This document shows, piece by piece, positions 43,649 to 53,878 of a stretch of DNA of 64,000 nt. Below the pieces are notes generated by a model. That model did no database searches. It was given only the letters and a program-made list of their open reading frames with translations, and was not told the origin of the DNA. The translations under genes and the position numbers were made by a program. The DNA is from a bacterium (GTDB lineage: Bacteria; Hinthialibacterota; Hinthialibacteria; H5-UNCL2): NCBI GenBank assembly GCA_015075175.1, contig JABTUV010000004.1, positions 248,001-312,000 on the forward strand, read 5' to 3'. Position 1 is the first letter of the stretch; the number at the start of each line of letters is the position of its first letter.

Positions 43649-44990
43649 TCAAAAATACGTGCGCATGTTATAGAGTTCGGGCGAGTGCTGGTAGGGCTTT
43701 TCGCGCGCGCCTGCATCCTGCGTGAAAATATAGATGGCCTCGCCCGCGTAAGGTTGATAGAGCACCAGTTCCTCGCGCTCGTCACCGCACAGATCCGCGG
43801 CGAACGCCTGCACGGGAAGCTGGCTCTTGGCCGAACCCCCGCGCAGCCTGTCGTCCACCTCGCGGTCGTAAGGCCCAAGCGTCTGCGCAACCTTGCCCCG
43901 GCCGTCGACCAGCGCGCGATCCACAGGAATCCAGAGCAAGTCAGATCCATCGGCAAGCCACCGTACGCGCGCGGGCATGTCCGGATAGGCGCGGTACGTG
44001 CTGCGATGCTGGAAGCGCGCCAGCGTCGCCCCATCGCTTCCCCGGCAGGTGATAAAGTCCCCGACGTGTCCGCTGCACAGGATCACAACTTCATTTCCCG
44101 GCTCATCGACGATGAAATCTCCCGCCCAAATGGCCTGCCCGTGCGAGACCTCTTCCTTCGATTTCTGCCAGAGGACGTCCCCTTGGGCCGACAGGCAATA
44201 CGCGGGCCCGGTGCTGCACACGCTGACGAGAATCTCCGGTCTACCGCCGGCGATCACGTCGGCGACCGTGACCATGTCCGCGTGGCGGCCGAAATCGTTT
44301 TCAAACACAGTCTGACCGTTTCCATCCAGAACCAGCTCGCCCAGCACGAACTCGTCCCGGCCGTCGCCGTTGACATCGGCCACGCTGCTGATGTGCCCGA
44401 TGGCGGTCGAGCCTTCAGCGGACGTGCCAGAGTGTGCCTAGCGACGCATCCATCATCACCGCGTGCGGCGGAATGGTGTTGGAGGCGTCATACTTCAACA
44501 TCAGGCGCGGCGGCTGGCTCTTTCCGTCGGGAAAGGCCACGAACGCCTTGGGGACAGAACGCGAGGAACGAAAGCCCTCGGGCGCGCGCACCGACATGTC
44601 GAACGGCGACGGGACGGAGTGTTTCAGCCTGCCGGTTGCGTTAGTCGAATGCGACCAGCATGGGCGTCCCGTTCTGCCATAGTTCACTCACAACTTCGCT
44701 TCTCCCATCCTGGTCGATGTCATAAACGAGGCAAAGTCCACGACACGGCGTTTCGCGCCCATGCCTCTCATGGCCCGTCGCCGACTTGACGCCAGCCTGC
44801 CAGAGCAGCTTTCCGTCATGATTGAGGGCGACCAGTCGCGCGGGAGTCGTGTGCGGCCCCATCGCATGCAGGACAAAATCCACCCTGCCGTCGTTGTTGA
44901 GGTCTCCCAGCGTCGGGTACATGCCCTTGTTCTCGCCCAGCCTCGATACGCTTCCAAAGATGGATGCCGGAGCCTGGACGGCGCCGCCTT
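43649..44990 (-). pseudogene. FG-GAP/VCBS-repeat protein (integrin-like propeller), frameshifted
   Basis: Calcium-binding FG-GAP blocks are obvious: YPTLGDLNNDGRVDFVL, VYDIDQDGRSEVVSELW, and VADVNGDGRDEFVLGELV. The last 244 residues (43649-44383) are open and continue the pattern (AAVAGGRPEILV-like blades). Frame changes are needed near 44640 and 44410. The 5' limit is unclear: the blades may start a separate gene or follow directly from the GH2-like protein upstream (45010-47879), which is also frameshifted at its end. Proteins of this kind are found among rhamnogalacturonan lyase-like and other exported polysaccharide-active proteins. The boundary with the glycosidase is unresolved. Confidence 0.6.
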
Positions 44991-45009
44991 CTCCTCGCGC
45001 ACGGTGGTC

Positions 45010-47879
45010 GTGTATTCAATCGCATAGTAGCCGTCGCCGGGGAACTTGGGCCGCCACGAGGCCAGCGTCGTGACCGTGCGTCCCCCGGCCAGGCGCACGT
45101 TGCGATATAGGTCTTCTCATCCACGCGCCGGCCCTTGTTCGTCTTCACTCCACTTTCAGATCCACGGTTTTTTCCTCGCCCAGATTGAGAATCATGGGCG
45201 TAATCTGATCCTGGGCCTCGTAAACCACGTCCACGTTGTTGCTTCCCGACAGCAGTCGCTGAAACACCATGCCATTGGCGTAGAACGATAGCCTGGCGCG
45301 ATAAAAGTAATCCAAGAGCGGCTTGTGGTAGTTGACCGTAAAAGTCCGCCGTCCAGACAGCACCAGTTGAAACCATCGTAGTCCAACATGCGCTGCTTTT
45401 TCATCGACTCATAGAGGCTGAAGGCCTGCCAGCCCTGGCTCTCGCGCCATTCGGCGATCTCCAGGTTGCGCCCGATGCTGGACTCGTCATAGCCCCACTC
45501 ATAGCTATGGAGGCCGTGCCACGGCTTGCCCTTGACCAGGTCCCAGTTGGGCTGGCCGATGGATTCCTCCTGCTCGAAGTTGAAAAAGGCGCGCTCGGCG
45601 CTGTTGAGGAATTCGCTGCGGTCCCAGGTGCGCAGTTTGCTCCATTGCGCGCCGTAACCGGTGACCGCGTCGTGGTTGCCCCGCGTCACCATGGGCGCCG
45701 TCCAGCCCGGCTTCATGGGATTGCCGTCCGCGTCCCTTTCCGGCTTATCCTTCTGGAAGGCCAGGTGCGTATAACCGGAAATCAACCGGCTTGGATCGAC
45801 GGGAGAGATCGTCTCGTAAACCTTCTGATACCAGTCGTTCCACGCCTTGGTTGTCGCTTCGTTGTTGACCTCCCACATGACGATGCTGGGATGGTTGTAA
45901 ACCTGGCGAATGTACTTCTGATAGCCCTCCCAATCCACGCCCCAGGCGTCGCCCCACCAGATGCCCGCGGTCGTTTCCCAGATGAACATCATGCCCAGTT
46001 GATCGCCCATCTCCGCCAGCCGAGGATCGTTGACGTCGGGCCAGGTGTTGCGCGAAAGACCGGGCGAAGCGATGGCCATGCGCACCGCGTTGCCGTTCAT
46101 GCGCTGAATCACCATGAGGTCCTTGAGCAGAAGATGGGCGGGAGCGCAGCGGCTCCAGGCGGCGATCTTGTCCAGCGGCGGTCGCAGTCCCAGAATCAGC
46201 GGGCCGTTGAGCATCTCCGGTTTGCCGTTGATCCTGAACGTGCCGCCTTCCTGGCTCACGGTGCGAATGCCGGTCGTGAACACGTAGTCATCGACCTCGG
46301 TTCCGTTGGCGTCAACCAGAAGAACCTGCACGCGATACAGGTTGGGATGCTGGAAGCTCCAGAGCCGCGGGCGCAGCACTTCGACTTCACGTTCCACGGT
46401 TTCCCGCGAGTACGGATAGAGCGAGAGCGGCGACTCGTGCGTTGCGACAGGCTCGGCGCATTCCTCGGGATGCCAGGGATAAAAGCGCACGACCAGCCTG
46501 CCCGAAAAGGCCGGGCGTTGCTCATTCTCCACGTCGATGCGAAACTTGACGCGCGCGGGGTCGCCCACGTCCACGGCGTGCGCCAGCACTTCCCGGATGT
46601 GCGTGTTGCGCACCAGGTCCAGATGCATCCGGCCCGCGAACCAACCGACGTAAGGATCAACCACCCAGCCGCCGCGCCGGCAGCTGTTGACCTTCACGGC
46701 TAGATGGTTTTCTCGATTCTTTTCCAGGAACGACGTCACGTCCACGCGCACCGGGTGCAAGTTGGAAATGACGGCGACCACGCGACCGTTGACCCAGATT
46801 TCGCCGCCCGGGTCCAGCGTCTCCGCTTCCAGGATGGCGCGCTGAAAGTCCTTCACGGCGACCGTGCAGCGGAGGTAAAGGTCCTGTGTCGCGTTGCGCT
46901 CGCCGCCATGGGCGTGCGGCAGGCGCGTCGTCTCCCAACCCGAATCGTCGTAGGACGGTTCCTGCCATCCCGCCGGTTCGGGCTTGAGTTGAAAGTCCTC
47001 GTCAATAAAGGTCTTGATGGTGTAGAGCTCGCGCGGATGCTTGTTGGGCGCAAAACCTACGCCCCACAGGTTGTCGAGCGACACGCCCGCGCCGGCCTCG
47101 ATCACGAGACTGTCCAGGCGGGCGGCGGGATTCTCCAGCGGCACGAAATCCGCCGCCAGAGCGCCGTCCACATAGAAATTATAGCGATCGGCGGTGAAGT
47201 CGATTTTGCTTGAAACTATGCCAGCGATCCGGCTGCCACGCCGGACCGTCATATCCTTTCCCTCGGAACTATGATACACCCGACCCCGGGCGTCCAATCC
47301 GACGGTTGTGACTGTATCGTCGCCGTCGCAAAGGCGAAATGCCGCCCCAACGCCGCGGGGCGCGCGCACGTCCCACTGGATGGCCATGCGCCAGGACTGC
47401 GGCTCCAATTCCCGCCGGACGCGCGCATTCTTCTCGAAGCGCAGCACTCCCCCCTGCACGGTCACGCCCTCCATGCGGCTCCAGCCGTCCAGGGCGGCCC
47501 GGTGCTCGGCGTTTTCGCCCGGACGGTATCCCAACCACCTCCATTCCGACAGGGGGATGCGCTTGCGCACGGCCGGCAGCGGCTGCGGCTTGATCTTCGC
47601 CAACGCCGCGGTCGCTTCATCATCCTTGACCACCTCCTGGTCCAGCTTGGGCACGCCGAACCACTCGGCGGCGTAGTCGGCGTACTGGCGCAGAAACGCG
47701 ACACGCTCCTCGGTCGTAAACACGGCGGTTTCGCCCTTGAAGTCAGTCTCGCCGTTGGCGTTGCTGGCGGAAGAGACGTAGCGGAACTCGAACGCCCGCG
47801 AGACGTTGGCCTCCTCGGCGCGAGCCGGGAGGCAGACGATGACATAGAGACAGGAGAGAAGTGCGAGAAGCCTGAACAT
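45010..47879 (-). CDS. Exported GH2-like glycoside hydrolase, frameshifted in its last part
   Basis: ATG 47879 gives the signal peptide MFRLLALLSCLYVIVCLPARA; the open frame upstream to 48005 is non-coding. A LamG-like region (about 130-290) precedes a GH2 sugar-binding domain (DDSGWETTRLPHAHG, DLYLRCTVAVKDFQ), an immunoglobulin-like domain, and a TIM barrel with MMFIWETTAGIWWGDAWGVD and YNHPSIVMWEVNNEAT (acid/base Glu about residue 674). Candidate nucleophile segment: LHSYEWGYDES. The frame breaks near 45360; shifted frames continue GRRTFTVNYHKPLLDYFYRA, NNVDVVYEAQDQITPMI, VDEKTY and VRLAGGRTVTTLASWRPKFP to about 45010. Probably a beta-galactosidase- or glucuronidase-like enzyme on plant or algal polysaccharides; substrate unknown. 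Confidence 0.78.
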
Positions 47880-48005
47880 GGTGTTACTCCGAGCGGACGA
47901 GATGGCGCCCGGCGACGCCAGGGGACAAGCGTCCCATGTCCCGCAAATACCACCAAAAACCGGCCATGTCAACGTTAACATACGCGCGCCGAGGGACGCC
48001 CGCAA

Positions 48006-48081
48006 GGGAAAGTCACCGATTCTTCCCGGAATTCATACCAATCATCCGAGCCCCTTGCTTGGAAAATCGGCGCCTGTTTCC
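48006..48081. repeat. Family D imperfect inverted repeat
   Basis: Left GGGAAAGTCACCGATTCTTCC (48006-48026) against right GGAAAATCGGCGCCTGTTTCC (48061-48081) as an imperfect inverted repeat. The same border words (AGTCACCGATTT and GGCGCCTGTTT) occur at 60951-61025 and, damaged, at 61867-61927. Confidence 0.65.
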
Positions 48082-48156
48082 TCCTGGCGTTACCGCCTGA
48101 AGCAGGTAAACGTTGAAAGATCCGGCGCGGTTGCAGTCTGTCGCACTTCGCGGCGT

Positions 48157-48251
48157 AGCTGTCATTTCGACCGAAGGGAGAAATCTTCTGCCTCCCACTC
48201 GAGCCGCGGTAACGGCGGGTGAGATTTCTCCCTTCGGTCGAAATGGCAGCT
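48157..48251. repeat. Family A repeat as a near-perfect inverted pair
   Basis: Arms 48157-48186 and 48222-48251 are reverse complements at 29 of 30 positions (AGCTGTCATTTCGACCGAAG ... AGATTTCTCCC), around a 35-base loop. The same word forms the direct tandem arrays at 1417-1580 and 3934-3987. Confidence 0.88.
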
Positions 48252-48344
48252 CAACTCCACCGGAACCGCGACGACTACTTGGAGCAGGTTCGCGCGGTTT
48301 GCGACCGCAAGTGCCTGCCGCCCCACTCTGAAAGATCGGTGGCG

Positions 48345-48373
48345 TTGCGTCTTCGCGGCGTCTACTCTATATC
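48345..48373 (+). promoter_or_regulatory. Candidate promoter for the C25-like gene
   Basis: TTGCGT (48345-48350), 17-base spacer, TATATC (48368-48373), 15 bases before ATG 48389, leaving a very short leader. Confidence 0.4.
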
Positions 48374-48388
48374 GGACGAGGGTTTACC

Positions 48389-50255
48389 ATGCGCTCTCGG
48401 ACTGGCAGCCTCATCGCAATACTGGCCGTAATGTTGTCCGCGCCCGTCGCGGCGGACAGGTTGGAGGAGCTCTGCCGCCAATACTCCAACTTCGACCTGG
48501 ACGTCGACGGCTGCGCGGAGATCGAGCGCCTGGCTGTGCTGGACTCGTCGAGCGCGACGGCCGATCCGCTGCTCCTGGTCGTCGTCGAGTCGCGCCTGCT
48601 GGCGTCTCTGCCGGTGCCGCGCCGCGTCGAAAGAGGGTGACCTCCCCGCCTTGCGGCGCTACTGCGACGACCTGGCCGCCGACGGCTGGCGCCCTCGCCT
48701 CATGGCCGCTCAAGTATACGCGGGAACCGCCCACCAGGATGGCTGCACCCTCTTGGCCATGCGCCGATTTCTGCAAGCCGTCTCCAAGGCCGATGCGAGT
48801 CTGGCTGGCGCGGTCCTCGTGGGATCGTTTCCCGAGGCCATGCTGGTGCGCTCGTGCAACTGGCGGCGCAATGACGAGGCGGTCCTTTTCGCCGGCACGC
48901 CGCGCCAGCAACGCTTCCCCTGGCCCGCGCCGCAACTGCGTACGCAGGCCGAACTGGTGGCAGTGCGCTGCGAACTCGTCCTCTGCGACCTTGACGGGAA
49001 TTGGGAGGAGCGCTACCTGCAGCCCCGCACGCCTCTGCCCTCGCTCCTCGCCCTCTTTCCCGGCGGAGTGCCCGCCCATGGCGGACTTTCCGCCGCCTTT
49101 GAAATCGCCAGCACCACCTTCGAGGACTTCTTTTACGTCAACGACGGGCAGTACATGGCGCGCGTGATCCAAACTCCCACGGGCGAGCTCTTGGACGTGA
49201 AGACCCTGGACGACCGACGCGACGAGGAATGCGCGCCGCATGATTTGGCGGCGCCGAATCCGCTGGCGCAGCCTGATATCGTGGTTTCGCGCATCAATGC
49301 GCGCGGCGTGGCCCTCTCCCCCCGCAGCGACATCCGCGGCGCGTCCGGCGAGGGGCTGCTGGACGCAGACGGAACGCCGCAACGCGTCTCCTTCGCGCGA
49401 CGTGAGGACCTTCCGCGCGAAACCTTCGTCTTTGACTCGGCCCTGGAGCGCCGCCTCCTGCTGGAGTACTTCGATCGCAACCATCGCTACCGCAAGGGCG
49501 CCATGACCGGCCAGCACCGGCCCGCCGGCATCAGTTACGCCCTGCGCGACGGCTTCCAGGAGGTGCTGGGCGCGGCGCAGAACTGGTCGGATGCCTCTCC
49601 GGACGATCTTTACATTCGCCAGGCCAACCTCGCCGATTACACCGAGTGGCTCACCTACCCGGCGGTCCTGCGCGACATCCGCGCGCACAGCTATGAGTGG
49701 GGCAGCGATTTCGGACGCTGCCGCACCGAGGACCTGGAGAAGGCGACCGGCCCCGCGTGGTACTGGCTGCCGCGCGGAACCGAGCTCATCCCCACGCTGT
49801 CGCGTTTCGCGCGTTCGGGTCGCGCCAACTTTTATCTCTACCGCTCGCTCTGGGCCAACGGCCGCCTGCCCGACGGCGCATCCGTCTATTATCATACCGG
49901 CTGCGACAGTATCTCGCCCGGCAATGCGGAAACGCATCCCTACAACCATCCCGCCTACAGTTGGATGCAGGGCGCGGAATCGCTGCTTTTCTACTGCAAT
50001 GGACTGGCGCTGGTGGGACGCTCGAAAGTGTTCTATGACGCGCCCCGCGGCTTCTATGACGCCCTCGCCCAGGGCAAGACTATCGGCGAGGCCTGGCGCG
50101 AGTACTTCCGCATTGAAAGCCAGGCTGCCGGCTGGCGCGAAGTCGGCGGCGACATCGGTCGCAAGCGCAGCTACTTCTGGAGCATTCTCGGCGACTGGAC
50201 CCTCACGCTCCGTCCCAGCAACAACCGACCTCTATCCGCGCCGAGCTCCGGATGA
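48389..50255 (+). CDS. Exported caspase-like (peptidase C25/gingipain-like) protein, one frameshift
   Basis: ATG 48389 gives a signal peptide (SLIAILAVMLSAPVAADRL). A one-base slip near 48630 joins residue about 80 to the frame running to 50255; the combined protein is about 620 residues. Blocks like LLLVVVESRLL, LRRYCDDLAADGWRPRLM, AGAVLVGSFPEAML, DIVVSRINARGV, LLEYFDRNHRYRKG, YYHTGCDSISPG and LFYCNGLALVG followed by GFYDALAQGKTIGEAWREYF resemble the fold of clan CD C25 peptidases. H in YYHTG and C in HTGC or LFYCNG are candidate catalytic residues, but their spacing is unusual, so activity is uncertain. No PorSS sorting domain is evident at the C-terminus. Confidence 0.55.
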
Positions 50256-50301
50256 TCGTCCCCCCCTCGACCGAATCCCTGCGCGTATGTCCTGTCAGCC
50301 T

Positions 50302-50327
50302 CATAGGTCCCATACGTCCCATGCGTC
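50302..50327. repeat. Family H repeat, third copy
   Basis: CATAGGTCCCATACGTCCCATGCGTC, three 9-base units (first 20 bases CATAGGTCCCATACGTCCCA) in the gap between the convergent C25-like and URO-D genes. Confidence 0.6.
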
Positions 50328-50342
50328 TTGCTGCACGTCAGC

Positions 50343-51311
50343 CTACACCCGCAGCGGATACGTACAATACTCCTCCGCCGCCTCAAGGTACGCCTGGTAA
50401 TTCCGATCCGGGAACGGGATATTCTGGTCCGGACCCAACATGAAGCCGCCGCCGTCTCCCAATTGGCGCAATCGCAGTTTCACTTCTTCTCTTACTTCCT
50501 CCGGCGTGCCCCGAGACAACACGCGGTGCGTATCCACTCCACCCATGAAACTGATCCGGTCGCCGTACTTGCGCTTCCACTGGTCCAGCTCGTTGCCCGC
50601 CGAGGGGTTCAGCGAGTCGATCATGTCGATGCCGATTTCAACAAGATCATCCATCAGCCAGGAGATATATCCGCAGGAATGCATGAAAAAGAACTTGCCG
50701 GCGTCCTTGTAAACCTTGATCCAGCGCGCCAGGCCGGGCTTGATATACTGCCGCCATTGCTCGGGCGAAACCAAGAGCGACTTCTGCGTGCCGTAATCGT
50801 CGGCGAGACGAAAGGCATCAATGCCCATCGACAAATGCAACTTGGCGATCTCGATGTAATAGTCCGCCAAGCGATCATAGAAAACTGTGAGTTCCTCGGG
50901 ATAGTCGATCCAAGCTGTGAGCAGCCGCTCCATGCCCAGGAGCAGATGGCTGCGCTCAAAAAGCCCCCGGGGTTGGTAGACGACGACCAGCGACTCATCG
51001 CGGTTGACTTTCCCAATCGCCTCGGGCAGGCCCGCGACCATGGCGCGCGGATCGGGGAATGGATGCTCGACCAGCTCCTCGATGCTGTGACACGCGGGGA
51101 AGCTGGGATATGCTTCCCACTCGTGCCCGTGATTCTGCCAGCCCACGCCCCAGATGTCGCGGCCCTCTCGTGGGGCGAGCGCATCCGGCGAAGACACAAG
51201 CGTCATGCCGGGTATATAACGCGGGCGCTGCCGGTAAGGAACGTACTCGGGATCGTTGCGCGACAGCACGCGCAGCATGTTCTCTTTGGGGCCCAGTCGG
51301 CGCGCGGCCAT
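50343..51311 (-). CDS. URO-D/MtaA-family protein, second of three
   Basis: 322 residues from ATG 51311; GAGGAA precedes it by about 9 bases inside the end of the kinase gene, and the longer open frame upstream is antisense-like. Starts with LGPKENMLRVLSRNDPEYVP, the common N-terminus of MtaA-like proteins. FRLADDYGTQKSLLVSPEQW and FFFMHSCGYISWLMDDL follow; H211 and C213 (HSCG) match the zinc motif of corrinoid:CoM methyltransferases. It is the last gene of the aldolase-isomerase-ABC-kinase operon, four bases after the FGGY kinase. Presumed to act on the same sugar or on a by-product of its catabolism. Confidence 0.75.
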   Translation of the reverse strand: MAARRLGPKENMLRVLSRNDPEYVPYRQRPRYIPGMTLVSSPDALAPREGRDIWGVGWQNHGHEWEAYPSFPACHSIEELVEHPFPDPRAMVAGLPEAIGKVNRDESLVVVYQPRGLFERSHLLLGMERLLTAWIDYPEELTVFYDRLADYYIEIAKLHLSMGIDAFRLADDYGTQKSLLVSPEQWRQYIKPGLARWIKVYKDAGKFFFMHSCGYISWLMDDLVEIGIDMIDSLNPSAGNELDQWKRKYGDRISFMGGVDTHRVLSRGTPEEVREEVKLRLRQLGDGGGFMLGPDQNIPFPDRNYQAYLEAAEEYCTYPLRV

Positions 51312-51315
51312 CGCA

Positions 51316-52854
51316 TCATTCCTCACTCTCAAATTGTACGCGGCGACCGAGACGCCCCGCCTCGCCGCGAAGGCGCAGAAAGCGGGCGAATATCGGCTCG
51401 TAACGCGCGTGTGCCGCCGCGTCCGGCGCCTCCGCCTCACTTTCACGATAGACCTGCCTGACCGCGTCGTCGGCGTCCCGATAAAGCCCCACGCCAAGCC
51501 CGGCCAGCATCGCCGAACCCAGGCAGCCCGCCTCCACGAGCTCCGGCAAGGAGACGGCGCAGCCGGTAATGTCGGCCTTCAGCCGCCGCCACAGCGCGTT
51601 GCGGGAAGCGCCCCCGATCAGCCTCAATGACGTGATCGAGCTGTTGGCAAGGCGTTCCAGGTCTTGCAACATGATCCTTACTTCGCAGGTCAGCGCCTCC
51701 AGTACGGCCCGCGCTACGTCGCCGGCCCGGTGCTGCAATGTGAGTCCCAGAATCGCGCCGCGGATCTCCGGTTCCGGATGCGCCAAGCCCGGTCCGGCGA
51801 AATAGGGCAGCACGACCAAACCGCGCGCTCCCTCTCCGCTGGCGGCGGCGCGCGGCCCAGCTCGGCGTAAGCAGCCGCGTCGCGCCTCGATGCCGGCCCA
51901 AAACGTCCGCCGCAGCCAGGCGTGCAGTCCACCCGCGCCCACGATGCCGTTGATGGCATAGTAACGATCCGGCGCGACGTGGCAGCCCAGGCTGTAACCG
52001 AGGCGCCGCGCCTCCTCACCAAGCGGCGGAGCTTCCAGCGTGGTAAAAATCGCCTCCGTGGTCCCCATCGAGTCAAGTACCACCCCTGCCACGTGCGCCC
52101 CCGCGGCCAACGCGCCGCAGATGTGGTCGTGGCCGCCCGCGACCACCGGCGTGCCCGGCGCCAGTCCCGTCGCATCCGCCGCCGCGCGCGTCACTCCACC
52201 CAATCGCGTCCCCGCCGTCACGACTTCCGGCCATTGGCCCTGGTCAAGCCCAAACGTTTCCATCAAATCCCTCGACCATTCACGCCGCGACAGGTCCAGT
52301 AGGAGAGTGCGTGAGGCGAGGCTGCTGCAAACCGCGACATTACCGCACAGGCGAAAGTTAAGATAATCGCCTACCGGCATCCAGTGTCGTGTCCGCGCGT
52401 ACAAGTCCGAATGTTCCCGCTTGAACCACAAGACCTTGAAAGCGGAATAAATGCCGTCCACCTGCACTCCGCTGATACGAAAAACAGGTCCAGCCATTTC
52501 AGGCGAACTCCAATCGGCGGTCAGGGCCTGCGTGCGATCGTCATACCAGGCCAGCGCCGGCGCGAGCGCCTCGCCGTCCCGATCGATGGGAAATACCGAT
52601 TCGCCCACGCTGGTCGTCGCCACCGCGGCAATGCGCGTAGTTTGCTTTAACTGTGACACTGCGTCGCGGACCACGCCGGCGACCGTTTGCCAGACGCGAT
52701 CGGCGGGATAAACCGCCCGCCCCGGCCCCTCGTTGACGACGGGCGTCCCCGCAAGAGCCAACGACACGACCCGGCCTGACGGCTCGTACACGGCCGCCTT
52801 CACGTTGCTCGTCCCGAAGTCGATGCCCAACAAGGCGTCAACCACGCGCTTCAC
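51316..52854 (-). CDS. FGGY-family carbohydrate kinase (xylulokinase-like)
   Basis: 512 residues from GTG 52854, one base after the permease stop. LLGIDFGTSNVKAAVYEPSG is the N-terminal ATP-binding block, and VVAGGHDHICGALAAG and LRLIGGASRNALWRRLKADITG are FGGY signature regions; LDSMGTTEAIF is also typical. These kinases phosphorylate pentuloses, hexuloses or polyols. In the operon it would phosphorylate the ketose made by the isomerase, ready for the aldolase. Similarity suggests xylulokinase or L-fuculokinase, but the specific substrate cannot be assigned. Confidence 0.88.
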   Translation of the reverse strand: MKRVVDALLGIDFGTSNVKAAVYEPSGRVVSLALAGTPVVNEGPGRAVYPADRVWQTVAGVVRDAVSQLKQTTRIAAVATTSVGESVFPIDRDGEALAPALAWYDDRTQALTADWSSPEMAGPVFRISGVQVDGIYSAFKVLWFKREHSDLYARTRHWMPVGDYLNFRLCGNVAVCSSLASRTLLLDLSRREWSRDLMETFGLDQGQWPEVVTAGTRLGGVTRAAADATGLAPGTPVVAGGHDHICGALAAGAHVAGVVLDSMGTTEAIFTTLEAPPLGEEARRLGYSLGCHVAPDRYYAINGIVGAGGLHAWLRRTFWAGIEARRGCLRRAGPRAAASGEGARGLVVLPYFAGPGLAHPEPEIRGAILGLTLQHRAGDVARAVLEALTCEVRIMLQDLERLANSSITSLRLIGGASRNALWRRLKADITGCAVSLPELVEAGCLGSAMLAGLGVGLYRDADDAVRQVYRESEAEAPDAAAHARYEPIFARFLRLRGEAGRLGRRVQFESEE

Positions 52855-52855
52855 T

Positions 52856-53878
52856 CTACTTGCCCGCCTTCAATCGCTTGCTGAAAACGTCCAAAAGCAC
52901 GGCGCAAAGAAGCGTCGCGCCCACCACCACGTTGTTCCAGTTCGGATTGACGCCCAAGAGCGTGAGGGCGTTCAGGACCAGCGCCATCAAAAGCGAGCCC
53001 AGGAACGCGCCCAGGATGGTCCCCTCTCCGCCGGAAAGGCTGGCGCCGCCGATCACGACCGCGGTAATCACGCGCAGTTCCAGGCCGGTACCGGCGGTCA
53101 CCGACGCCCCTCCCATGCGCGCCGTCAACACGATCCCCGCTACGGCTGCCAGTGTTCCGGTAAGCGCATAGTTGAACAACTTGACCCAGGGCACGGGAAT
53201 GCCGCACAGAATCGCGGCCTTCTCATTGCCGCCGATATAGTAACTCTGTCTTAGAAAGCGTGAGTACCGCAGCAGCAGATCAAACGAGATGACAAGTATG
53301 AGACAGATAAGGATGGGGCACTGCACGCCCATCACGTATCCCTGGCCGATGACGGTAAACGACTTCGGCAGGCCGGCGACGCTGGCGCCGTCGGTAACCA
53401 CCATCAGCGTGCCCCGCAAAAGGCTCATCATGCCCAGCGTGGTGATAAACGGATTGATGCCGATCCACGCCACGAAGAATCCATTGACGCAACCGATCAG
53501 CATTCCCACGGATAGGCCGCAGAGAATGGCCACGGGCACGGGAAGCCCGGCCACCAGCGCCATGGCCGTCGTCGTGCCTGAGAGCGCGACCGCCGCGCCC
53601 ACGGACAAGTCGAAGCCGCCCGACACCAAAAGTATGGTCATGCCGATGGCGACAATGCTTTCCACCGAGAGGCCGAGCAGCGTGGCGGAAAGGTTGGCAT
53701 AGGTAAGAAACGTCTCGGAAACCAGCGACAGAACGGCGGCGACCATGAAAATGACCAAGAGAAGCATGAACTCGCGGAAGTCGGTCAGCCGCAAAAGGCG
53801 CTGCCGCAATGTGCGCCGGCCGGCCTCGGTTCCCGTCGACCAGTCAAAGCGACCCTGCGCCAGTCGATCAACCTGCAT
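52856..53878 (-). CDS. Sugar ABC transporter permease (RbsC family)
   Basis: 340 residues with 9-10 hydrophobic segments. The sequence SVESIVAIGMTILLVSGGFDLSVGA and the Ala-Gly-rich GGNEKAAILCGIPVPWVK block (coupling helix region) define BPD_transp_2/RbsC permeases; GGASLSGGEGTILGAFLGSLLM completes the pattern. It overlaps the ATPase gene by 11 bases and precedes the kinase by one base. It forms the inner-membrane channel of a CUT2-class importer of monosaccharides. Confidence 0.92.
   Translation of the reverse strand: MQVDRLAQGRFDWSTGTEAGRRTLRQRLLRLTDFREFMLLLVIFMVAAVLSLVSETFLTYANLSATLLGLSVESIVAIGMTILLVSGGFDLSVGAAVALSGTTTAMALVAGLPVPVAILCGLSVGMLIGCVNGFFVAWIGINPFITTLGMMSLLRGTLMVVTDGASVAGLPKSFTVIGQGYVMGVQCPILICLILVISFDLLLRYSRFLRQSYYIGGNEKAAILCGIPVPWVKLFNYALTGTLAAVAGIVLTARMGGASVTAGTGLELRVITAVVIGGASLSGGEGTILGAFLGSLLMALVLNALTLLGVNPNWNNVVVGATLLCAVLLDVFSKRLKAGK

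Larger units (their letters stand above)
47880..48388. other. 509-base gap holding two inverted repeats and a promoter
   Basis: No gene. It contains a family D element (48006-48081) and a family A inverted pair (48157-48251), then a promoter-like pair TTGCGT (48345-48350), 17 bases, TATATC (48368-48373) ahead of the C25-like gene. Confidence 0.65.

Noticed and set aside
43519-44034. N-terminal extension of the acyl-ligase protein (172 residues)
   Set aside because: Made of antisense FG-GAP sequence and the TATAGGTCC repeat; AMP-ligase homology starts at ATG 43518.
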